From Deferribacterales bacterium UBA4806 (GTDB lineage: Bacteria > Chrysiogenota > Deferribacteres > Deferribacterales > UBA228), in assembly GCA_002402635.1 (NCBI GenBank), contig DHGE01000127.1, forward strand, positions 1 through 6,299: a stretch of DNA of 6,299 nt, written 5' to 3'. Positions 1 to 6,239 of this stretch are shown here, in pieces. The notes beneath the pieces were generated by a model, which was not told where the DNA came from, did not search any database, and saw only the letters and a program-made list of their open reading frames with translations. The first letter of the stretch is position 1. Each line of letters starts with the position of its first letter. The translations under genes and the position numbers were made by a program.

Positions 1-241
1 AAAAAATCCCCTTGAAATTCTTATGACAATTTATACATACATTATTCACAAATAATGTTGAATCTTTTTCATAATGACTACTATTTTTATTATGACATGA
101 AAGGCATTTAATTCCTTTATGTACACCTGAAATAACTATCTTTTTATGGCAATCATTACAGGTATTAGTGCAAATCCCTTTGTTTGCTTCTATAAACAGA
201 CAGACACTCACCAATACGATTATAGTTAATCTTTTTTTCAT
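1..241 (-). CDS. Multihaem c-type cytochrome, N-terminal part (runs off left edge)
   Basis: The minus strand read from ATG at 241 is open for 80 codons to the window edge, so the C-terminus is missing. Residues 1-22 form a classic Sec signal: MKKR followed by the hydrophobic stretch LTIIVLVSVCLFI. Three haem-attachment motifs follow: CNDCH (28-32), CLSCH (46-50) and CINCH (69-73), with additional His at 41 and 56 as possible distal ligands. An AGGTGA Shine-Dalgarno-like sequence lies about 11 bases before the ATG. The product should be a periplasmic or surface electron carrier; its total haem number is unknown. Its first 77 bases overlap, in another frame, the 3' end of the larger cytochrome gene upstream, so the two are probably co-transcribed and translationally coupled. 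The alternative is that both are one protein split by a one-base error in the seven-A run at the start codon (T run at 232-238). Confidence 0.8.
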   Translation of the reverse strand, partial: MKKRLTIIVLVSVCLFIEANKGICTNTCNDCHKKIVISGVHKGIKCLSCHNKNSSHYEKDSTLFVNNVCINCHKNFKGIF

Positions 242-2060
242 AAAAATTTTCTTCACCTTTTTTATGACATAATAAGCAACTGTTTACTCTAATAAAGGAC
301 ATTAATTCCTCTTTATTTATAATGCGTGATTCCTCCCTTACCATACTCCCTGTTGAATAAATTTTACCATTTTTAATAAAATTTATTGCCCCCAGTGGTT
401 TTTCACAGGTTTCACACCATATAGGGCTAACTATAGTTCTATTCCTTATTGAGACAAGAGCATCTCCAAAGCCTGCAAAGTATAGCTGCCCATGGCACTC
501 AACACAATCTATAGCTTTTTCCGCCGTGTTATGAGAATAAAAAGAAACATATTTAAACTGTCTTTTTCCTTTAAATTCTGGAATTTTGTCTTCAAATAAT
601 TTGTTACCATTTTTATCAATATATGTTAAAAAAGTCTGGCAGCCTGGCGTTATTGGGCCAATTTTTCCTTTTTCATTGACTGCTAAAGGAAATGGATACA
701 ATTTTCTTAAATCTTCTTTCTCATAAAACCCACCCTCAGTAATCTCCCCCTTTATAACATCATATTGTTTTAACTGCTCATCATATATTGTATGACACCC
801 ATAACACTGCTGAACTGCTTTTGAATGGCATGCTGTACAATCTAGTTTATCATGCCCGTATATATTATGTTTTTTATCTTTTGTTATAATAGTTAATTTA
901 TAGACCCTCCCTTTTCTTTTAGAAAATAAATAATAGTCTCCATCTTTATAATATACATTAGAATATAGCCTTCCCTTCTTTGTCTTCACAAGTTTACTTC
1001 CAAATTTATTCTGAATTGCATAATTTTGTGATTCTATTAAAGCACCATCATTTTCTTTCAATATAATTCCAAACTCCGGTTTCTTTTTTGCACTACCATG
1101 GCAATCTTCACAGGAAATCTCCACTTGTTTATACATATTTTTATATATATAGCCATCTCCCATGATATCTCTTGATGTATGACAATCTATACAATCAAGC
1201 TCATGCTTAACAAAGTGAACATCCCCTTTTATGTGATAGACATTTCTCAGTTCGCTAATTAAAGTTCTGCCTGGATAAATACCCTTCGTTGGGATTAAAC
1301 TATTATTAGCGTCTACCAGTCCCTCATAGTGTAATGAAATCCTCCCACTTCTATTGTGGCATTTAAAGCAAACCTCATTTTCTGGCAGAGAACTTATTTT
1401 ATGACTTTTAGGATAGCCTCTTGTCTTTTTAATTGAACTATCCTTCCCTTCGTATACACCAGATTCAGAGTGAACCCAATGGCAAGCAGCGCATCCTGAA
1501 GAATGATGAGAATTATATCCCCACCACTTATCATAACCAACATGGCAACTTGAACAAAATTTTCTATAGGCAATTGATGCAAAGCTATCATTTTTCTTTA
1601 TTGAATCAACATTGACAATTTCACCATTTTCATCCCTACCGTGTAATTCCATAGTCCCATATATTGTATTGTTTGCTTCTCCCCAAGCATTCATTAGATT
1701 TTTAATAATACCTATATTGGTCATCATTATTGTATGTTTGACCCTTTCCCATTCAAAATAATGGCAGTTTCCACATGTTTTTTCCCAGCAACTTATATCT
1801 GATGGGTTCTTACCACATAACATGCCTTTATGGGCTTCTTTCTTGTTGTCTTTTTTTTCATCTCCTTTGTGGCAATCAATACAATTAAATTCATGATTCT
1901 TTGAAACTGTCTCTATCCCTGAGTGACATGCAACGCAGCTTGAATAACTTTTTTTAGTGCTTGTAAAACCCCTTAAGTTAATAAATAAAAAGATCAAAAA
2001 AAAAGCTAATATAATATTTTTAGTATTTACTACTTTATAAATTTTACTTATCATCAACAT
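165..2060 (-). CDS. Exported multihaem (12 CxxCH) cytochrome c
   Basis: The 631-residue product has a basic, then hydrophobic N-terminus (about 16-29) that acts as a signal peptide or anchor; no clear AxA cleavage site is visible. Twelve canonical CxxCH haem sites begin at residues 42, 60, 96, 169, 190, 231, 290, 317, 408, 419, 519 and 595. A thirteenth position reads CETCE (549-553), with Glu replacing the haem-ligating His. Several sites have a His a few residues upstream (HEFNCIDCH, HELDCIDCH, HDKLDCTACH), as expected for bis-His haems. Two haem-free stretches (about 322-407 and 424-518) may be structural or partner-binding domains. The role is electron transfer outside the cytoplasm; no named cytochrome family is recognised and catalysis cannot be assigned. 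The start could be M1 or M3 (ATG TTG ATG), and only a weak GAG precedes it. It lies 68 bases after the hydrolase gene on the same strand. The last ~25 residues overlap the next cytochrome and carry no haem site. Confidence 0.93.
   Translation of the reverse strand: MLMISKIYKVVNTKNIILAFFLIFLFINLRGFTSTKKSYSSCVACHSGIETVSKNHEFNCIDCHKGDEKKDNKKEAHKGMLCGKNPSDISCWEKTCGNCHYFEWERVKHTIMMTNIGIIKNLMNAWGEANNTIYGTMELHGRDENGEIVNVDSIKKNDSFASIAYRKFCSSCHVGYDKWWGYNSHHSSGCAACHWVHSESGVYEGKDSSIKKTRGYPKSHKISSLPENEVCFKCHNRSGRISLHYEGLVDANNSLIPTKGIYPGRTLISELRNVYHIKGDVHFVKHELDCIDCHTSRDIMGDGYIYKNMYKQVEISCEDCHGSAKKKPEFGIILKENDGALIESQNYAIQNKFGSKLVKTKKGRLYSNVYYKDGDYYLFSKRKGRVYKLTIITKDKKHNIYGHDKLDCTACHSKAVQQCYGCHTIYDEQLKQYDVIKGEITEGGFYEKEDLRKLYPFPLAVNEKGKIGPITPGCQTFLTYIDKNGNKLFEDKIPEFKGKRQFKYVSFYSHNTAEKAIDCVECHGQLYFAGFGDALVSIRNRTIVSPIWCETCEKPLGAINFIKNGKIYSTGSMVREESRIINKEELMSFIRVNSCLLCHKKGEENFYEKKINYNRIGECLSVYRSKQRDLH
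402..416 (-). other. Degenerate haem-binding motif CETCE in the large cytochrome
   Basis: Residues 549-553 keep the two cysteines with CxxC spacing but end in Glu (GAA) instead of His. Going from a His codon to GAA needs two base changes, so a single sequencing error is unlikely. The 15 bases form a small direct repeat, TGTGAA-ACC-TGTGAA. Without His, ordinary cytochrome c maturation would not be expected to give a normally ligated haem; the cysteines could form a disulphide, bind metal, or be relics of a lost thirteenth haem. Confidence 0.8.
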
Positions 2061-2128
2061 TTAAACTCAATATTTAAAAACCAATAATAAAATGAACTCT
2101 TTTTAGCTGCTCAGATATTAAAATTTTG

Positions 2129-3205
2129 TTAATCAGGGAGTTCACCACTATAAACAGTTAGCTCTATAACAGGTGTTCCATCACTCCACTTCCCCATATA
2201 AGATTCAATTGCAGCCCCATTTATATTCTGAAAATCTTTATTATTAAAGGCTATATCAATTAATATATCAGCTAATTTCCATGTACCATAAAAATCCAAG
2301 GCATCGGCTCCCATCCTTCTTAAGAGTCTATCGTAAAGTTCAGGATTTCGCCTTTTTAAGGCAGCATTTAATAATGGATTTGTATCGCCAGGTGCTGCAA
2401 CAGGGGCATAATGATCTGCAATGATAGGTGTATCTCCATAATAATCTGAATGCATTACTATATAATCCTTGTTGTAATAGGGAATATTTATAGTCTCATT
2501 GTATATCCTTTTTGCATCATAATCAAAAACATTTTTATCTTCCTCACCAACAACAGTTATGAGGAATGTGTCGCCACTTATTTTCCTCAAATCATATAGT
2601 GGAATAACGGTATAAAGGTTTGCATTCTCACGTTCGCTTCTCCTTGATTCAGGGGGTACAGATGTTATTCCCGGCTCAACACTTAATATAAATTTTGGTT
2701 TTGGCATTTTAATGTCATTAACTGCTATGGCTGCCAGATTTGCTGCTATTAAACCTCCTGCGGAGTGCCCAATGACTGCAAATTTATTAATTTCTGGTTT
2801 AATGTGTTTGGATCTCATATATAAATTTCTTATAGCATCTTTTATAGCTGTGGCTGCAAAAATTGTGAAATAGTCAGGTCCTGTTGTTGGTTGTTGATAT
2901 ACAGGATAAATCACAATGTTGCCTTTCTTTACTAAATGATCTATCCACAATCTATAAGTATTAGGATCTGTAGCAAGCCAGCCATGGATAAGTGCAATAA
3001 CCGGTGCAAACCTTTCTTTATAATTATCAGGTTCAAATATGTAATATTTATTATCATTTCTACCATACTCGGTTACTGTCACCTTATTATACAAGTACTC
3101 CTTACCACCTGGACCATATAGTTGCTGCTCCGGGGGGTTAATATCGGCAGCAACAGATATAAATGCGTAAATAATGACAAATAATATATTATATAAAAAC
3201 TTCAT
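2129..3205 (-). CDS. Exported alpha/beta-hydrolase (esterase/lipase-like serine hydrolase)
   Basis: The 358-residue product starts with a Sec signal peptide (hydrophobic about 3-19, likely cleavage after SVAA at 20). The fold's hallmarks appear in order: the oxyanion-loop LIHGW (72-76), the nucleophile elbow GHSAGG (146-151, Ser148), an acid candidate in VVGEED (218-223), and a likely catalytic His in ADHY (His265). The GPGGKEY segment near residue 31, the LIHGWxAxDPxxYxxWIDHLVKKGNIVIYP block (72-101) and the FYGTWKLAD tail (305-313) are, from memory, typical of a family of secreted hydrolases of unknown substrate. An ester or amide substrate outside the cytoplasm is a reasonable inference; no specific substrate is suggested. 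Its ATG overlaps the upstream gene's TGA (ATGA at 3202-3205), implying translational coupling, and the large cytochrome gene follows 68 bases later. Confidence 0.9.
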   Translation of the reverse strand: MKFLYNILFVIIYAFISVAADINPPEQQLYGPGGKEYLYNKVTVTEYGRNDNKYYIFEPDNYKERFAPVIALIHGWLATDPNTYRLWIDHLVKKGNIVIYPVYQQPTTGPDYFTIFAATAIKDAIRNLYMRSKHIKPEINKFAVIGHSAGGLIAANLAAIAVNDIKMPKPKFILSVEPGITSVPPESRRSERENANLYTVIPLYDLRKISGDTFLITVVGEEDKNVFDYDAKRIYNETINIPYYNKDYIVMHSDYYGDTPIIADHYAPVAAPGDTNPLLNAALKRRNPELYDRLLRRMGADALDFYGTWKLADILIDIAFNNKDFQNINGAAIESYMGKWSDGTPVIELTVYSGELPD

Positions 3206-3621
3206 ATAAAAATCTCATCAAAACTTTGATGCATAATAAATTTAGATGTCTTCCCGTTTTCCCTTAAATCATCAGGGACAACAAAAGGCGGAGATGGTTC
3301 GCGAGGTTCTATAATTCTAGGTCTTGGCACATATGGAGGAGCTGGCTCTGTTGGCTCATGAATAGTTGGATCTTTAAGATTCATTTTCCCTTCATCTCTT
3401 GGCTCAGGAGGGCCCTGGGGATCTTTCAATTCATGGGTAGAATCTTTAGGCTCAAGTGGTTCAGTAGGCTCAAACAGTTGAGGTTCTTTAAAATATTCTC
3501 TTGGTTCCTGAGGTTCGATTGGTTCAATCAATTTGGGTTCATCACTTTTATCTTTTGAGTATATAACAGCCGATATTATAAAAACAAATAATATAAACAG
3601 CAATTTTTTTATTAAATTCAT
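3202..3621 (-). CDS. Secreted Glu-Pro-rich repeat protein (unknown function)
   Basis: This 139-residue protein has a strong Sec signal (MNLIKKLLFILFVFIISAV, cleavage probably near residues 19-23). The body is low-complexity and rich in Pro and Glu, with 13 Glu-Pro dipeptides between residues 28 and 109. Five eight-residue cores of the form xPxxPxxP recur at residues 33, 51, 67, 89 and 105. There is no Cys and no haem motif. The tail, from about residue 118, is non-repetitive and ends SFDEIFI. Pro-rich Glu-Pro stretches tend to form extended, stiff spacers, as in the periplasmic region of TonB, so a spacer or adaptor role in the envelope is possible; no TonB or known fold is visible. It is the first gene of the minus-strand set and is coupled to the hydrolase by ATGA. 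Its ATG lacks a clear Shine-Dalgarno. Confidence 0.8.
   Translation of the reverse strand: MNLIKKLLFILFVFIISAVIYSKDKSDEPKLIEPIEPQEPREYFKEPQLFEPTEPLEPKDSTHELKDPQGPPEPRDEGKMNLKDPTIHEPTEPAPPYVPRPRIIEPREPSPPFVVPDDLRENGKTSKFIMHQSFDEIFI
3286..3525 (-). repeat. Five degenerate EPxEPxxP repeats coded in the Pro-rich gene
   Basis: The cores are EPIEPQEP (33-40), EPTEPLEP (51-58), DPQGPPEP (67-74), EPTEPAPP (89-96) and EPREPSPP (105-112), offset by 18, 16, 22 and 16 residues. The first two sit in an exact 18-residue period: residues 28-45 and 46-63 share the pattern EPxLxEPxEPxEP followed by Lys/Arg and Asp/Glu. This indicates growth by duplication of a ~54-base unit followed by decay. In the DNA the plus strand shows recurring GGTTC/GGCTC at 9-base steps. 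Confidence 0.75.
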
Positions 3622-3657
3622 ATTGATTAACTATACCATAATTGCTAACATAATATT

Positions 3658-3903
3658 ATGGCTAATGTCAAAAATATTGACAAGAAAAAAGTTATTGATG
3701 TAATAAGAAATTTAGACAAGCATTCAATTGTTTCATTCTCTCTAAAAATTTTATTAGGTCAGTTGAAGGTCAAGCTTGATATAGATGAAACAGGCAACGC
3801 TGAAAGTGAATGTATAGAAAAAGTAATACTCTATATTGAAAAGTATGGAAACTTACCTAACGTTAAAAAGGATATAAAAGAATTATTTAACCTAGATTTA
3901 TAA
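3658..3903 (+). CDS. Small hypothetical protein, 81 residues
   Basis: I do not recognise this protein. It has no signal peptide and no membrane segment, so it should be cytoplasmic. It is Lys-, Ile- and Leu-rich with mixed charge. The pattern suggests helices at about 8-20 (KKKVIDVIRNL), 23-40, 50-62 (SECIEKVILYIEK) and 68-78, with a break at DIDETGN (41-47). There is one Cys (52). Support for a real gene is its protein-like composition and the fact that it fills the gap between a divergent and a convergent gene without overlap. Against it, no Shine-Dalgarno precedes the ATG. The start is only 36 bases from the divergent start of the Pro-rich gene, so shared control is possible. Confidence 0.55.
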   Translation: MANVKNIDKKKVIDVIRNLDKHSIVSFSLKILLGQLKVKLDIDETGNAESECIEKVILYIEKYGNLPNVKKDIKELFNLDL

Positions 3904-3988
3904 ATAATTAAATTATTGCAGCCCTAGTTGTTTCTTGTGATATATATTCTTTACTATATTTATACTTTACTAAATGGTATTTGAATTA
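3904..3988. other. Convergent intergenic gap with no visible terminator
   Basis: The 85 bases separate the stop of the small plus-strand gene from the stop of the acyl-CoA ligase gene. The sequence is AT-rich and I see no stable GC-bearing hairpin followed by a T run on either strand, so termination here is either factor-dependent or inefficient. Confidence 0.5.
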
Positions 3989-5605
3989 CTACAACCCTCC
4001 AATATCCTTAAGATATTTCGACAAGTCATCTCTTAGCTTTCTTTTTAAGAACTTTCCCGCTGAAGTCCGAGGTATTTCATCAATAAAAATATAATAATCA
4101 GGAAGCCACCACTTTGCAAATTTTTGAGATAAGAATTCCTTAAGTTCATCCTCAGTCAAATGTTCTTCTTCTTTTATAACAATAAAAGCAATAGGTCTTT
4201 CTTGCCACACAGGATGAGGATAAGCTATAACAGCTGCTTCCTTTACCTTATTGTGACTCATCAGGGCATTCTCTAAATCAACTGAACTTATCCATTCTCC
4301 ACCTGATTTTATTAAATCTTTGCTTCTGTCTACAATTTTTACGTAACCTTTTTTATCTATTATCACGATATCACCTGTTGCAAAAAAACCATCCATAAAT
4401 TTTTCTGGTGCTTCAACACCATAGTAAGCTGATGCTATCCAGGGCCCCCTTATGTAAAGTTCTCCCATAGTCTTACCATCCCAAGGGATCTCTCCATTTT
4501 CATTCATACCTTTTATCTCTATAAATGGTAAAGGGGTTCCCTGTCTTATTAAATGTGCACTTTTTTCTTCATTGCTTAAATTTTTCATTTCAGGCCTTAA
4601 TGTATTTGTTAATCCCACTGGTGTTGTCTCAGTCATTCCCCAGCCATGTATTACATTGTAGCCAAGATCTAATATTTTTTTTATAAGTCCCTGTGGTGCA
4701 GAGGCTCCGCCAACAAGAAAAGTAAAGTCCTTATGTAAGTTATATTTTTTTCTTTCCAATTCACCAACAACAGTCAACCATATTGTAGGCACTCCTACGG
4801 TTAAATTGACATTCTCTTTTTCATAAAGCTCTAACAAACTTTTAGCATCAAGGTGTGGACCTGGATAAACCTGTTTACACCCATGCATTGTCATAGCGAA
4901 AGGAAAACCCCATGCATTAACATGAAACATTGGAACAACAGGTGTAATTGTATCTGAAAATTTTATATTTGATACATCAGGAAGAGAAATGGCCAGTGCA
5001 TGCAAAGAGATAGCTCTATGAGAGTACAATACTCCCTTTGGCTTACCAGTTGTTCCTGAGGTATAACAAAGACCAGCTGCCACGTCTTCCTGTATATCAG
5101 GATATATAAAATCCTTTCCATCTGTCTTCATAACGACTGCTTCATAGTCAATATATTCTTCTGGAGCATTATTTTCTTTTAATGGTACTACTATTATTTG
5201 CTCAACTTTTATTTTCTTCTCTATTTTTTCTAAAAGGGGGAATAATGTATCTTCTATAATAAGGATTCTGTCTTGTGCATGATTTATAATATAAGCTATT
5301 TCATCTTCGTGGAGTCTAATATTTACAGTATGTAAAACAAATCCAGCTGAAGGAATACCTAAATAAGCTTCTAAGTGGATATAATTGTTATACATAAGAG
5401 TAGCAACTCTATCACCTGAGGAAAGACCAAAATTAGTAAGATATTTTGCTAATGCTCGTGCCCTTTTATATAAATCTTTATATTTATATCTTACAATTGA
5501 TTTATCAGGTTTTCTTGTAACTACTTCGCTATCATAGAAAAGCTTATTTGCTCTTTCTAATATATGAGGAATTGTCAGCTGATAGTTCATCATTAATCCT
5601 TTCAT
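3989..5605 (-). CDS. Fatty-acyl-CoA ligase (AMP-forming, medium/long-chain type)
   Basis: This 538-residue enzyme of the ANL superfamily activates a carboxylic acid with ATP to an acyl-adenylate, then transfers it to CoA; it has no signal and should be cytoplasmic. The motifs are complete and in order: P-loop YTSGTTGKPKG (181-191), VPMFHVNAWG (224-233), GWGMTETTP (321-329), GELYIRGPW (381-389), TGD (410-412), the hinge DRSKDLIKSGGEWIS (426-440) and the C-terminal PRTSAGKF (512-519) with catalytic Lys518. Length and the WWLPDYYIFIDEIPRTSAGK ending fit medium- and long-chain fatty-acid ligases (FadD/AlkK-like) better than acetyl-CoA synthetase; chain length cannot be set from sequence alone. 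The start at 5605 is chosen because AGGAGG lies five bases before it; ATGs at codons 5 and 6 are alternatives behind AAAGGA. It stands alone, with a 238-base upstream region containing a strong palindrome, suggesting its own regulated promoter and probable fatty-acid degradation or uptake. Confidence 0.95.
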   Translation of the reverse strand: MKGLMMNYQLTIPHILERANKLFYDSEVVTRKPDKSIVRYKYKDLYKRARALAKYLTNFGLSSGDRVATLMYNNYIHLEAYLGIPSAGFVLHTVNIRLHEDEIAYIINHAQDRILIIEDTLFPLLEKIEKKIKVEQIIVVPLKENNAPEEYIDYEAVVMKTDGKDFIYPDIQEDVAAGLCYTSGTTGKPKGVLYSHRAISLHALAISLPDVSNIKFSDTITPVVPMFHVNAWGFPFAMTMHGCKQVYPGPHLDAKSLLELYEKENVNLTVGVPTIWLTVVGELERKKYNLHKDFTFLVGGASAPQGLIKKILDLGYNVIHGWGMTETTPVGLTNTLRPEMKNLSNEEKSAHLIRQGTPLPFIEIKGMNENGEIPWDGKTMGELYIRGPWIASAYYGVEAPEKFMDGFFATGDIVIIDKKGYVKIVDRSKDLIKSGGEWISSVDLENALMSHNKVKEAAVIAYPHPVWQERPIAFIVIKEEEHLTEDELKEFLSQKFAKWWLPDYYIFIDEIPRTSAGKFLKRKLRDDLSKYLKDIGGL

Positions 5606-5610
5606 ACATA

Positions 5611-5616
5611 CCTCCT
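5611..5616 (-). promoter_or_regulatory. Strong Shine-Dalgarno AGGAGG of the acyl-CoA ligase
   Basis: This is a perfect AGGAGG, with five bases (TATGT) to the ATG at 5605. An ATG sits closer (TATG of the same run) but is too near to be used. It is the only consensus-strength ribosome site in the window and decides the start of the ligase. Confidence 0.85.
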
Positions 5617-5651
5617 ATTTTATATTATATTCTACTTAATATTTTAACATT

Positions 5652-5679
5652 CTCATATAATACAAGGTTATACTGTTAA
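5652..5679 (-). promoter_or_regulatory. Possible promoter of the acyl-CoA ligase gene
   Basis: On the minus strand TTAACA (5674-5679, five of six matches to the -35 consensus) is followed after 16 bases by TATGAG (5652-5657, four of six for -10). This would give a leader of about 40 bases. The region is so AT-rich that chance matches are common, and a TATAAT nearer the ribosome site is an alternative. Confidence 0.25.
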
Positions 5680-5718
5680 TTTAATACTATTTTTTAAAAT
5701 TATGCTATATTTTTTTTC

Positions 5719-5747
5719 TTATTAATACGATCCGATCATATTAATAA
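5719..5747. promoter_or_regulatory. 29-base near-perfect palindrome, likely operator
   Basis: The half-sites TTATTAATACGATC and GATCATATTAATAA flank a central C at 5733. Thirteen of fourteen base pairs match; the exception is C at 5728 against A at 5738. The core holds two GATC and is clearly richer in G and C than its surroundings. No T run follows on either strand, so it is not an intrinsic terminator. It sits 114 bases upstream of the ligase start and about 62 bases upstream of a plus-strand promoter candidate. A dimeric repressor or activator site, for example of a TetR-type fatty-acid regulator, is the natural reading; the protein that binds is unknown. Confidence 0.6.
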
Positions 5748-5808
5748 TTAAAGATTATTACTTATTATAAAATAATGTTTTGAAATTTAACACTTATAAA
5801 AGATAAAA

Positions 5809-5836
5809 TTGCAGGTGATTATTTCCGGAGTATAAT
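5809..5836 (+). promoter_or_regulatory. Candidate sigma70-type promoter facing the LarA remnant
   Basis: A perfect TATAAT (5831-5836) lies 16 bases after TTGCAG (5809-5814, three of six for -35). Transcription would start near 5843, at the beginning of the LarA-like remnant. A GGAG followed four bases later by ATG AAT TAA overlaps it, giving an abortive start. It may be a leftover promoter of the dead gene or a chance match in AT-rich DNA. Confidence 0.35.
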
Positions 5837-5843
5837 GAATTAA

Positions 5844-6100
5844 TTGTACGGGGTTAACAGAATTTTTTATATCGGTTATTACTTAATACTAATTGCAACT
5901 GCTAATTTTATTAATATATTAATAAAAAAATTTGCAGAGTGCGATATAGCCATTATTATTGGTACGATAGAACCTCATCTATGGGCAGGATTTGGGGGAG
6001 GCCTTAAAAATATTTTTCTTGCCGTAGACTCAAAAAATATGCTGAAGTAGTAGTTTTCCCGGAAGGTAGTTCTACCTTTCCTGTAATTGATAAAAAATAA
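5844..6100 (+). pseudogene. Degraded LarA-family (nickel-dependent lactate racemase-like) gene
   Basis: Two surviving pieces lie in different frames. The first (open from TTG at 5844 to a stop at 6050) ends INILIKKFAECDIAIIIG, then IEPHLWAGFGGGLK. This matches the family motif EPHxxAGFxGGxK, whose His and Lys, ten residues apart, correspond to the catalytic His and the cofactor-linked Lys of Lactiplantibacillus plantarum LarA (positions 5976-5978 and 6006-6008). The usual PGVAG that follows is altered to LAVDS. The second piece (6029-6100, other frame) reads LKKYAEVVVFPEGSSTFPVI and matches the typical extreme C-terminus. Intact members have roughly 420 residues, so the N-terminal ~130 and about 230 central residues are missing, including the remaining nickel ligands. 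No activity is expected. A short functional open frame of 68 codons is much less likely. Family assignment is from memory of the motif. Confidence 0.75.
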
Positions 6101-6239
6101 ATATAAATGTTTAAATCTCCTAAAGATTATTTATGGCTAGCAACAAACAATACGGTTATATAAAATATAACCCAATTTTATTGACTTACATTCATTTACA
6201 CATATATTTTTATGAATAAAATCATATAATACAAATACT
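6101..6239. other. Short AT-rich intergenic stretch
   Basis: It lies between the LarA-like remnant and the gene at the right edge. It holds the promoter candidate described separately, and an 18-codon open frame (6107-6163) with no ribosome site that I do not consider a gene. No further LarA-like coding was seen. Confidence 0.4.
6181..6208 (+). promoter_or_regulatory. Candidate promoter of the right-edge gene
   Basis: TTGACT (6181-6186, five of six for -35) is followed after 16 bases by TATATT (6203-6208, five of six for -10). The start would be near 6215, about 25 bases before the ATG at 6240. A second perfect TATAAT at 6225-6230 ends nine bases before that ATG and could instead drive a leaderless transcript, but has no good -35. 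Confidence 0.45.

Noticed and set aside
232..242. A AAA AAG slippery heptamer near the end of the large cytochrome, possible programmed -1 frameshift
   Set aside because: A -1 shift leads straight to a stop (GAT TAA) and not into the second cytochrome, which is in the +1 frame; such runs are common in AT-rich DNA.
1394..1591. 65-codon minus-strand frame inside the large cytochrome gene
   Set aside because: It overlaps haem-coding sequence in another frame and has no ribosome site or recognisable domain; it is a shadow frame.
1433..1615. 60-codon plus-strand frame opposite the large cytochrome gene
   Set aside because: It is antisense to a well-supported gene with twelve CxxCH motifs and has low-complexity, His/Gln-rich content.
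2936..3121. 61-codon plus-strand frame opposite the hydrolase
   Set aside because: It is antisense to the conserved oxyanion-loop region of the hydrolase and no independent support was seen.
3358..3558. 66-codon plus-strand frame rich in Trp, Phe and Arg
   Set aside because: It is the antisense reading of the Glu-Pro repeats (GGTTC read as Trp/Phe/Arg codons), so its odd composition is an artefact.
5844..6050. Intact 68-codon gene with TTG start
   Set aside because: It is only the middle of a much longer enzyme family, and the C-terminal piece continues in another frame; pseudogene is the simpler reading.
6061..6081. Hairpin GGAAGGTAG / CTACCTTTCC as an intrinsic terminator
   Set aside because: It has a bulge, and no T run follows it on either strand. 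The bases code for the conserved C-terminal PEGSSTFP of the LarA-like remnant, which explains their higher GC.
6107..6163. 18-codon open frame MFKSPKDYLW...
   Set aside because: It is too short, has no ribosome site and matches nothing I recognise.
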